The notes below the pieces were generated by a model. That model ran no database searches. It was not told where the DNA came from and was given only the letters and a program-made list of their open reading frames with translations. From Bacillus haynesii (GTDB lineage Bacteria; Bacillota; Bacilli; Bacillales; Bacillaceae), in the NCBI RefSeq assembly GCF_001969855.1, contig NZ_MRBL01000003.1:62001-126000 (forward strand): a stretch of DNA of 64,000 bases. The letters run 5' to 3'. The translations under genes were made by a program, and so were the position numbers. Positions within the stretch are counted from its first letter, which is position 1; every line of letters begins with the position of its first letter. Of the stretch, positions 57,060 to 64,000 are shown one piece after another.

Positions 57060-57092
57060 AGCCGTCCGGCACGAACGCCGGCGGCTTTTTTT
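57060..57092. terminator. Bidirectional terminator between sigL and lutP
   Basis: AGCCGTCCGGC, 6-nt loop, GCCGGCGGCT with one bulged T, then seven T. Lies between convergent genes. Confidence 0.82.
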
Positions 57093-58788
57093 ACGGGATC
57101 ATCCACGAAAACAGATGATGCTGCAGGAAAGTGATCATGCAAACGAGGAACAGAAGAAACAGACTGTGTTTTAGTGTAAAGCGAAGCAAGTCGGATTCTT
57201 TTCCTGCCAGTCCGACGGCTGCGCAGGCGACCGCAATCGACTGCGGAGAGATCATTTTTCCTGTGACACCGCCTGAAGAGTTGGCCGCCACAGACAGCAC
57301 CGGCTCCATTCCGACCGACTGTGCTGTCACTTTTTGCAGGCTGCCGAACAGCAAATTGGCCGACGTATCTGAACCGGTTATAAACACGCCGAGCCAGCCG
57401 AGAACGGGAGAAAAGAATGCGAACATTGAACCCGTCATCGCAAGGGACATGCCCAGTGTTGTGCTCATGCCCGAAGAGTTGGTGACATAGGCAAAACCGA
57501 CGACGGAAGCGATCGTTAATATCGGTTTGCCGAGCTCCTTCAGCGAATCTGTAAACACGGCGCCCCATTCTTTCCAAGGCATGCCTGTGACAAACTTTGT
57601 CAGTACGGCGGCAATCAGGATCGCCGTTCCCGCCGATCCGGCGAGATCAAGTTTATAAAGAGCTTCAAGCGGTTTTCCGGAACCATCGAGAATTTGATTG
57701 TGTAAAAAAGGCACGCCGGGTGCAAACGTCAGCCTGCCGCCGATGTCATGTATGAACAGCAGCAATGGATTTGAACCTTCGTAATAACCTGTCAGCGCCT
57801 GTTTGACAGCTGGAATTCCCCAGATAGAGACCATTGCCGTGAGTAGCAAAAACGGTGTCCACGCCTTGAAAATCTGCCCCGCCGAGTATGACGCCTTTTG
57901 CTGTTCAAGCTGCTGCGCCTCCGCTGCAGCGGCCATTTCCTTTTCGTGCGAAAATTTGAATGTCGTTTTCGGTTTCCAAAATTTTAAGAATACAGCGAGC
58001 GCGATAAGCGATACGATGGCTGACAAAATATCCGGGAGCTCAGGTCCCAGGAAGTTTGAGCTTACATACTGCGTAACGGCAAAAGAGACACCCGACACGA
58101 GAATCGCCGGCAGCACTTCCCAAGCCCTTTTGAAGCCGCTCATGATAATGATCAAATAAAACGGAATAAATACAGATAAAAACGGCAGCTGGCGTCCGAC
58201 CATTTTTGAAATGTCCATCGCAGGAATCCCCGTCGGCCCTTCAACCGCAATAATCGGGATGCCGATCGCCCCGAAAGCGACAGGCGCCGTGTTGGCGATC
58301 AGGCATATACCTGCCGCATACAACGGATTGAAGCCGAGGCCGACAAGCAATGCAGCCGATATCGCGACAGGGGCGCCGAAGCCTGCCGCTCCTTCTAAAA
58401 ATGCCCCGAATGAAAACGCTATCAAAAGTGCTTGCAAACGGCGGTCATCTGTAATCGACAATACCGAGCTCCTGATGATTTCAAATTGGCCGGTTTTCAC
58501 TGTAAGCTTGTACAAAAAAACGGAAGTCACGATAATCCAGCCGATCGGAAGCAGCCCGTAAACCGCACCTTGCGAAGCCGACATCACAGCCTGATGAGCG
58601 GGCATACCGTATACGAAAACGGCCAGCGCGAGCGCAATCAGCAAAGTCGTCACACCCGCTGTATACCCTTTCATTCTTTTGATTGCCAAAGCCCAGAAAA
58701 AATACAAAATCGGTATAAGCGCTGCAAGCGAAGAGAGCAGCAAACTGTTCCCCAGTGGAATATAATCTTGCGTCCATCCCATCTCCAA
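57091..58788 (-). CDS. lutP: L-lactate permease LutP
   Basis: 565 residues with about 13-14 membrane helices, lactate permease (LctP) family. Conserved stretches are GAFLEGAAGFGAPVAISAALLVG (two adjacent motifs), NTAPVAFGAIGIP and SSGGVTGKMISPQSIAVA. Imports L-lactate with protons. It is divergent from lutR, and an 11-bp palindrome matching one in front of lutA lies between them, so it belongs to the LutR regulon. Confidence 0.95.
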   Translation of the reverse strand: MEMGWTQDYIPLGNSLLLSSLAALIPILYFFWALAIKRMKGYTAGVTTLLIALALAVFVYGMPAHQAVMSASQGAVYGLLPIGWIIVTSVFLYKLTVKTGQFEIIRSSVLSITDDRRLQALLIAFSFGAFLEGAAGFGAPVAISAALLVGLGFNPLYAAGICLIANTAPVAFGAIGIPIIAVEGPTGIPAMDISKMVGRQLPFLSVFIPFYLIIIMSGFKRAWEVLPAILVSGVSFAVTQYVSSNFLGPELPDILSAIVSLIALAVFLKFWKPKTTFKFSHEKEMAAAAEAQQLEQQKASYSAGQIFKAWTPFLLLTAMVSIWGIPAVKQALTGYYEGSNPLLLFIHDIGGRLTFAPGVPFLHNQILDGSGKPLEALYKLDLAGSAGTAILIAAVLTKFVTGMPWKEWGAVFTDSLKELGKPILTIASVVGFAYVTNSSGMSTTLGMSLAMTGSMFAFFSPVLGWLGVFITGSDTSANLLFGSLQKVTAQSVGMEPVLSVAANSSGGVTGKMISPQSIAVACAAVGLAGKESDLLRFTLKHSLFLLFLVCMITFLQHHLFSWMIP

Positions 58789-58824
58789 TTCCCCCTTTGT
58801 TCGTCAAAGAAAAGCCTCATCTAA

Positions 58825-58835
58825 TCATCTGATGA
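58825..58835. promoter_or_regulatory. Putative LutR operator in front of lutP and lutR
   Basis: TCATCTGATGA is a perfect 5-1-5 palindrome, within ATCATCTGATGACATG. The same 11-mer occurs upstream of lutA (59821-59831), extended there to GTCATCAGATGAC. GntR/FadR-type sites have this form. Confidence 0.75.
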
Positions 58836-58991
58836 CATGATGACAAGACTAATCATTTAGCATTATATTTCTCAATGTCATAAATTACAATCTTTTTTTG
58901 CATGAAGCCGAAGGCTATATGTTCCGGACGGAAAGAACGGTATAATAAAAAATAGCGCATCATGCCCAGTCTGGTTACGAGGTGAAAAAAG

Positions 58992-59732
58992 TTGAAATAC
59001 AAACAAATCAAGACGAAAAAAATATACGAAGAAGTCGCGGAAGCGCTTCTTGATTCGATTAAAAGCGGAGAGCTTGAGCCCGGTGACAAGCTTGACTCCG
59101 TCCAGGCGCTCGCCGAAAGCTTTCAGGTCAGCCGTTCGGCCGTCAGGGAAGCGCTGTCCGCGTTAAAAGCGATGGGGATGGTCGAAATGAAGCAGGGGGA
59201 AGGGACGTATGTGAAAAGGTTTGAGCCTGAGCAAATTTCCATCCCCCTTTCGGCTGCGCTTTTGATGAAAAAGAAAGACGTCGCTGAACTGCTCGAAGTC
59301 CGTAAAATACTTGAAATCGGGGCTGTCTCCAGTGCGGCTCAAAAACGCACGGAGGATGATCTCGGACGCATGCAGGCAGCACTTGAGGATATGAAGCTGG
59401 CGGACGGGAACGGCGAACTTGGCGAAAAAGCCGATCTCGCGTTTCACCTTGCGCTTGCCGGCGCCTCGCAAAACGATCTGCTGAAAGGCTTGATGAATCA
59501 TGTATCATCGCTCTTAATTGAGACGATGAGGGAGACGCGCAAAATTTGGCTGTTCTCGAAGAACACAACCGTTAAGCGCCTTTATGAAGAACACGAAGCC
59601 ATCTATCAGGCTGTGAAGGAAAAAGACGGCCAAAAAGCAGAGCAAGCGATGCACAATCATCTGACAAATGTGGAACAAGTGCTGGCCTCATATTTTGAAG
59701 AAACAAAACGGGCCGACGAGCCGGCCATATAA
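58992..59732 (+). CDS. lutR: GntR/FadR family regulator LutR
   Basis: 246 residues. The N-terminal GntR winged helix is about 1-75 (LDSVQALAESFQVSRSAVREALSALKAMG, two adjacent helices). The C-terminal FCD all-helical ligand domain is about 90-230 with metal/ligand His residues (LAFHLALAGAS, MHNHLTNVE). Repressor of lutABC and lutP, relieved by L-lactate in B. subtilis. TTG start behind GAGGTG. Confidence 0.94.
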   Translation: MKYKQIKTKKIYEEVAEALLDSIKSGELEPGDKLDSVQALAESFQVSRSAVREALSALKAMGMVEMKQGEGTYVKRFEPEQISIPLSAALLMKKKDVAELLEVRKILEIGAVSSAAQKRTEDDLGRMQAALEDMKLADGNGELGEKADLAFHLALAGASQNDLLKGLMNHVSSLLIETMRETRKIWLFSKNTTVKRLYEEHEAIYQAVKEKDGQKAEQAMHNHLTNVEQVLASYFEETKRADEPAI

Positions 59733-59820
59733 GCAGCGGCCAGAGTGAAAACGAAAAAGAAACCCCTTTCGAAAAATTTTACCAAGGTGTAAGATGGAGA
59801 AAGAGGTTTTTCTAACCAAG

Positions 59821-59831
59821 TCATCAGATGA
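59821..59831. promoter_or_regulatory. Putative LutR operator in front of lutABC
   Basis: TCATCAGATGA, a perfect palindrome inside GTCATCAGATGAC, 32 bp upstream of the lutA start. Identical (reverse complement) to the site before lutP. Confidence 0.78.
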
Positions 59832-59862
59832 CCTGATTTATCGGGTTGGAGAGGGGATCAAG

Positions 59863-60579
59863 ATGAAAGTATCACTGTTTATCACGTGTTTGGTTGACAT
59901 GTTTCAGTCAAATGTCGGAAAAGCGACGGTTGAACTGCTGGAACGGCTCGGATGTGAAGTGGATTTTCCCGAAGGGCAGATCTGCTGCGGCCAGCCTGCA
60001 TACAACAGCGGCTATGTCAAAGATTCCAAAAAAGCGATGAGACGGATGATTGAGACGTTTGAATCAGCTGAATACGTCGTCAGCCCTTCAGGATCGTGCG
60101 CTTTTATGTTCAAAGAGTACCCGCACCTTTTCCGGGATGAGCCGGCCTGGGCGGAAAAAGCGCAGCGGCTGGCTGACAAAACGTATGAGCTGACCGATTT
60201 TATCGTCAACGTATTGAAGGTTGAAGACGTCGGGGCGACACTTGAGAGAAAGGCGACATATCATACGTCATGCCATATGACAAGGCTTTTGGGTGTCACG
60301 GACGCGCCGATGAAGCTGCTTCGGCATGTGAAGGGACTGGAGTTCACGCCGCTGCCGCGCAAACACGACTGCTGCGGATTCGGGGGAACTTTTTCGGTGA
60401 AGATGTCGCAAATATCCGAACAGATGGTCGATGAGAAAGTGGCGTGTGTCGAAGAAACAGCCGCAGATGTATTAATCGGGGCGGACTGCGGCTGCTTGAT
60501 GAATATCGGCGGGCGGATCGGGAGAAAGAACAAGCCGATTGAAGTCATGCATATCGCAGAAGTGCTGAACAGCAGATAA
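59863..60579 (+). CDS. lutA: L-lactate oxidation subunit LutA
   Basis: 238 residues from ATG 59863 (GAGAGGGGAT upstream), equal to B. subtilis. Two CCG-type cysteine-rich domains: [11 protein letters not shown] in the first half and [13 protein letters not shown] in the second, similar to heterodisulfide reductase subunits, which may bind [4Fe-4S] clusters. With LutB and LutC it oxidises L-lactate to pyruvate. Confidence 0.95.
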   Translation: MKVSLFITCLVDMFQSNVGKATVELLERLGCEVDFPEGQICCGQPAYNSGYVKDSKKAMRRMIETFESAEYVVSPSGSCAFMFKEYPHLFRDEPAWAEKAQRLADKTYELTDFIVNVLKVEDVGATLERKATYHTSCHMTRLLGVTDAPMKLLRHVKGLEFTPLPRKHDCCGFGGTFSVKMSQISEQMVDEKVACVEETAADVLIGADCGCLMNIGGRIGRKNKPIEVMHIAEVLNSR

Positions 60580-60621
60580 ACAGACATCCGGTCATTTCAC
60601 ACATAGAGGGGGACATTCGTT

Positions 60622-62055
60622 ATGGCAATGAAGATCGGAACACAGAAATTTCAAGAGCGCGTGTCAGACGGGCTCGATAACGAGTTTATGAGGGGGGCTG
60701 TTTCAAGTGCGCAGGAGCGCTTGAGAGCGCGCCGTCTTGAGGCGGCAAAAGAGCTCGGAAACTGGGAAGAATGGCGGTCTCTGGCCGAAGAAATCAGGCA
60801 GCACGTGCTGGAAAACCTGGATTACTACCTTGAACAGCTCGCCGAAAATGTCGCCAAAAAAGGCGGGCACGTATTCTTTGCACAGACGGCTGATGAAGCG
60901 ACAGGCTACATCCGCGACGTCGTGAAAAAGAAAAACGGCAAAAAAATCGTTAAATCAAAATCAATGGTGACCGAAGAAATTAACATGAACGAGGCACTTG
61001 AAAGCAACGGCTGCGAAGTGGTCGAAACCGATTTGGGCGAATACATCCTTCAAATCGATGATCATGATCCGCCGTCTCATATCGTCGCACCTGCTTTGCA
61101 TAAAAACAAAGAGCAAATCCGCGACGTCTTCAAAGAGCGGATCGGCTACCGCAACACCGAAAAGCCGGAAGAGCTTGTCATGCACGCACGCGCCGTGCTC
61201 AGAAAGAAATTTCTCGAGGCTGATGTCGGCATTACGGGCTGCAATTTTGCGATTGCCGATACGGGATCTGTCAGCCTTGTCACAAACGAGGGAAACGGAC
61301 GTCTCGTCACGACCATTCCGAAGACGCAAATTACCGTGATGGGGATGGAGCGGATCGTCCCTTCATTCGACGAGTTTGAAGTCCTCGTCGGCATGCTCAC
61401 AAGAAGCGCGGTCGGACAGCGGCTGACGAGCTATATCACGGCGCTGACAGGGCCGAGGCTGCCCGGTGAAGCAGACGGACCCGAAGAGTTTCACCTCGTC
61501 ATCGTTGACAACGGGCGTTCGAACATTCTCGGAACGGAGTTTCAATCCGTCCTCCAATGCATCCGCTGTGCGGCCTGCATCAATGTCTGTCCCGTTTACC
61601 GTCATGTCGGCGGGCATTCTTACGGTTCAATCTATTCAGGTCCGATCGGAGCCGTATTGTCGCCGCTGCTCGGCGGATATGATGATTATAAAGAACTGCC
61701 GTACGCCTCTTCGTTATGTGCGGCCTGCTCTGAAGCGTGTCCGGTGAAAATCCCGCTTCATGAACTGCTTCTGAAGCACAGGCAGCGCATCGTTGAAAAA
61801 GAAGGGCGTGCGCCGATATCCGAAAAGCTGGCGATGAAAGCGTTCGGCTTGGGAACATCTGCGCCATCCCTTTATAAAATGGGCTCCAAATGGGCGCCGG
61901 CAGCCATGAAGCCGTTTAAAGAAGACGGCAAAATAACGAAGGGACCGGGCCCTTTAAAACAGTGGACCCAGATTCGCGACTTCCCCGCGCCGAACAAGTC
62001 AAGATTCCGCGACTGGTTTGAAGACAGACGGAAAGAGAAGGGGGAAGACAGATGA
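60622..62055 (+). CDS. lutB: L-lactate oxidation iron-sulfur subunit LutB
   Basis: 477 residues. The LutB/LldF family has an N-terminal LUD domain and a C-terminal ferredoxin-like domain. One cluster set is Cys313, Cys316, Cys319 and Cys323 ([12 protein letters not shown]), the second is Cys366, Cys369 and Cys373 (CAACSEACP). Transfers electrons from lactate oxidation. ATG with GAGGGGG upstream. Overlaps lutC by 4 bp. Confidence 0.95.
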   Translation: MAMKIGTQKFQERVSDGLDNEFMRGAVSSAQERLRARRLEAAKELGNWEEWRSLAEEIRQHVLENLDYYLEQLAENVAKKGGHVFFAQTADEATGYIRDVVKKKNGKKIVKSKSMVTEEINMNEALESNGCEVVETDLGEYILQIDDHDPPSHIVAPALHKNKEQIRDVFKERIGYRNTEKPEELVMHARAVLRKKFLEADVGITGCNFAIADTGSVSLVTNEGNGRLVTTIPKTQITVMGMERIVPSFDEFEVLVGMLTRSAVGQRLTSYITALTGPRLPGEADGPEEFHLVIVDNGRSNILGTEFQSVLQCIRCAACINVCPVYRHVGGHSYGSIYSGPIGAVLSPLLGGYDDYKELPYASSLCAACSEACPVKIPLHELLLKHRQRIVEKEGRAPISEKLAMKAFGLGTSAPSLYKMGSKWAPAAMKPFKEDGKITKGPGPLKQWTQIRDFPAPNKSRFRDWFEDRRKEKGEDR

Positions 62056-62774
62056 CAAACGGAACAATCCAAAACAAAGACGGCTTTTTAAACCGGATTG
62101 CGGAAAGACTCGGCCGCAACAGGCGCTCGGCAGGCGTCACCGTTCCCGATTATACCTACCAGCCGCAGCACCGGGTATATCAAGGCTATACACAGGATGA
62201 GCTTGTCGGCGTCTTAAAGGACCACTGCCGGAACATTCATACGGAGCTGATTGAAACAGATGTCATCGGCTTGCATGATGCTTTGTATGAACAGGCATCG
62301 CGATTTGGAGGCGGGCCTGTCATCATTCCGAAAGATGACCGTTTTAAAGAGTACGGGCTGTCAGGCCTGTTAACAGACAAGTGGCCGAATGAGGGGACAA
62401 AAGTGTGGGAATGGAATGCAGCGGCCGGAGATGAAAATATCCAGCGGGCCGAACAGGCTAACATCGGCGTGACATTCAGCGAGATCACGCTTGCTGAATC
62501 CGGAACGGTCGTCCTCTTCAGTTCAAAAGACAAAGGGCGTTCCGTCAGCTTGCTGCCGACGACATATATCGCGATCGTCCCGAAAAGCACCATCGTCCCG
62601 CGGATGACACAGGCAAGCGCAATCATCAAACAAAAGGTTGCAGACGGCGGCGTCATCCCGTCCTGCATCAACTATGTCACTGGACCGAGCAATTCAGCCG
62701 ACATCGAAATGGATCTTGTAGTCGGCGTCCACGGCCCGGTAAAAGCGGCTTATATTGTCGTGGCGGACCGGTAA
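62052..62774 (+). CDS. lutC: L-lactate utilisation protein LutC
   Basis: 240 residues, a LUD-domain protein with a 5-formyltetrahydrofolate cyclo-ligase-like fold. Conserved parts are [25 protein letters not shown] and [23 protein letters not shown] (two adjacent motifs). Needed with LutA and LutB for growth on L-lactate and for biofilm. Ends the operon. Confidence 0.94.
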   Translation: MTNGTIQNKDGFLNRIAERLGRNRRSAGVTVPDYTYQPQHRVYQGYTQDELVGVLKDHCRNIHTELIETDVIGLHDALYEQASRFGGGPVIIPKDDRFKEYGLSGLLTDKWPNEGTKVWEWNAAAGDENIQRAEQANIGVTFSEITLAESGTVVLFSSKDKGRSVSLLPTTYIAIVPKSTIVPRMTQASAIIKQKVADGGVIPSCINYVTGPSNSADIEMDLVVGVHGPVKAAYIVVADR

Positions 62775-63107
62775 CTAAACGATAACAAAAAGATTAGCCT
62801 CGTGAGCTAATCTTTTTTATTTGCGATATGACAATCCCGGCGCATACTGATTTAACGCATCGTGCCACTTTTTTTGCCGGTCATAAAATAGCTGTAACTC
62901 GTTATATTGAAATGCCATTTTTATCGGATTGCCGGCTCTGCATATCCCATTTCTTCCGCTGGTTCCAGCCTCTTGCATCTCATTTATCATTCTCGGAAAC
63001 GCCCCTGAAAGAAAGAGTCTATTAAAATTTAAGGTAATGTTAAGGATAAGATTATTTCCCGATAATGTTCACTCACTATAATGGAGAATAGTGAAGGAGT
63101 GACTCGT
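62775..63107. other. 333-bp intergenic region lutC to the ABC exporter genes
   Basis: Holds the lut terminator and the promoter region of the exporter operon. No convincing gene. Confidence 0.5.
62787..62818 (+). terminator. Terminator of lutABC
   Basis: AAAAAGATTAGC, 7-nt loop, GCTAATCTTTTT, a perfect 12-bp stem. Confidence 0.9.
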
Positions 63108-63797
63108 ATGCGGGCAGTGTGTCTGAACGAATTTATCAGTCTTTTTAAAAGCATCAAGTCGATTATTGTCATTATTATTATGTTTTGGGTGAGCTATAAG
63201 ACCGCGGGATTGATCGAACAGGCGCCTGCGGACTTCGTGCGCGAATTGGATTTAGGAAGTGATGCAAACGCAATCGGAACGGCCGTTATCGTCTTTGCTC
63301 TCGGTTTCCTGTTTATCGCGGGGCTTTCCCATGACATGATCAACCGCGAAGTCCATACCCGGACGGTCCGATTTCTCGTGACGAAAACGTCGCGGATCAA
63401 GATCATTCTGGGAAAGTTTTTTGGCGTCTGGCTGTTTTGGTTTTTCTGCATGCTCGTTTCGTACACCTTGGTGATGATCGTCTCAAAAGAGTTTTTATGG
63501 ATGAGTTACGCAGACAGCATGGCTTTTCTTACAGCTGCAATCTCTTTGAACCTTTTATTTTCGATCATGATTTCAAGGCCCGCCATGTCCATGTTTTTTG
63601 GAATCGTGTTTGCACTCGTCTTTCCCGCGGTCAGTTTATGGGCTGTTTATTCAGAGAACGGCATGATCACCTGGTTTAAATATTTAACGCCGTACTATTA
63701 CTCCGTACTGGGCGGTTCTTTTATTTTCATCAACTTTGTCTACGCCGCCATCGTTCTGTCTGGTGCGATCGTTTTGTTTAAAAGGAGAGATTTATAA
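63108..63797 (+). CDS. ABC-2 type transporter permease
   Basis: 229 residues from ATG 63108 (AAGGAGTG upstream) with about six membrane helices. An ABC-2 exporter permease of the short NatB/YhcI type. The loop HDMINREVHTRTVRFLVTKTSRI (two adjacent parts) is the usual cytoplasmic coupling region. The stop overlaps the ATG of the ATPase (TAATG), so the two are coupled. Substrate unknown; peptides, sodium or antibiotics are possible for this family. Confidence 0.82.
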   Translation: MRAVCLNEFISLFKSIKSIIVIIIMFWVSYKTAGLIEQAPADFVRELDLGSDANAIGTAVIVFALGFLFIAGLSHDMINREVHTRTVRFLVTKTSRIKIILGKFFGVWLFWFFCMLVSYTLVMIVSKEFLWMSYADSMAFLTAAISLNLLFSIMISRPAMSMFFGIVFALVFPAVSLWAVYSENGMITWFKYLTPYYYSVLGGSFIFINFVYAAIVLSGAIVLFKRRDL

Positions 63798-64000
63798 TGA
63801 ATGTGGTGATCGAGGCAAAAGGGCTGATGAAAAGCTACGGTGCTAAAACCGTCGTCAACCATGTCGACCTTCAAGTTGAAAAAGGAGAGATTTACGGATT
63901 CCTCGGCCGCAATGGTGCGGGGAAATCTACGTTCATGAATATGATCACAGGCATTACCCAGCCGACAGCTGGCAGTTTTCTGCTGTTAAATGACGCTTCG
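63797..64000 (+). CDS. ABC transporter ATP-binding protein (3' end outside window)
   Basis: First 68 codons only. N-terminal ABC domain with A-loop Tyr14 (KSYGAKTVV) and Walker A GRNGAGKST at 37-45. The sequence after it (MITGITQPTAGSFLL) is typical of DrrA/NatA-type exporter ATPases. Encoded after, and partner of, the ABC-2 permease. Confidence 0.88.
   Translation, partial: MNVVIEAKGLMKSYGAKTVVNHVDLQVEKGEIYGFLGRNGAGKSTFMNMITGITQPTAGSFLLLNDAS

Noticed and set aside
62828-63025. 65-codon reading frame after lutC
   Set aside because: No ribosome-binding site, composition unlike neighbouring proteins, and it crosses the exporter promoter region.

Overview
The window is a chromosomal segment from the Bacillus licheniformis group (B. 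licheniformis or B. paralicheniformis). Three things point there: gene content and order that closely parallel the hprK to lut part of the B. subtilis chromosome, protein sequences diverged from B. subtilis only as far as a sister lineage, and a secreted barnase-type RNase of the balifase type that characterises this group. I see no insertion sequence, prophage or CRISPR array. Assignments rest on recalled family sequences and motifs, not on database searches.

Layout. (1) 1-2.5 kb: the 3' end of a fibronectin-III-like protein, a drug-efflux MFS pump and its MarR regulator. (2) 2.6-6.6 kb: operon hprK-lgt-yvoD-ppaX-yvoF (HPr kinase, lipoprotein maturation, pyrophosphatase). (3) 6.6-8.3 kb: pectate lyase pelC and the C39-like protease yvpB, both on the minus strand. 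(4) 8.4-15 kb: the complete histidine operon hisZGDBHAFI, mostly with overlapping genes, ended by a strong terminator. (5) 15-23.2 kb: a GNAT acetyltransferase, yvcD (TPR), trxB, then nudF-rapZ-glmR-whiA-crh and yvcN. (6) 23.2-31.3 kb: accessory and stress genes: an RNase/barstar pair, an ArsR regulator divergent from a flavin-reductase-like gene, a 2-ketoacid reductase, carbonic anhydrase plus SulP transporter, a MazG/HD pair and a LOG-family gene. (7) 31.3-38.4 kb: clpP with its CtsR box, tRNA-Arg(CCG), a 50-aa membrane peptide, levB and sacB with a SacY-type antitermination leader, then an OYE / HxlR / quinone-reductase cluster. (8) 38.8-55.5 kb: slrR divergent from the 15-gene biofilm exopolysaccharide operon epsA-O, with SinR boxes between them and the EAR antitermination RNA between epsB and epsC. 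(9) 55.5-64 kb: yvfG, sigL (sigma-54), lutP, lutR, lutABC (L-lactate use), and the start of an ABC exporter operon cut by the window end.

How the genes fit together. Much of the window concerns carbon management and surface life. HprK, Crh and PpaX form the phosphorylation arm of catabolite control, and GlmR and RapZ sit beside them. SacB, LevB, PelC and the eps operon act on or make extracellular polysaccharides. LutP and LutABC import and oxidise lactate under LutR, for which two matching palindromes are visible. SlrR and SinR boxes tie the eps genes to the biofilm switch.

The most unusual points are a 21-bp hairpin just upstream of epsC, the direct linkage of RNase and inhibitor genes, a redox-type HxlR regulator between two flavin reductases, a tRNA-Arg with a 7-nt variable region, and several genes whose stop codons lie inside their own terminator hairpins.
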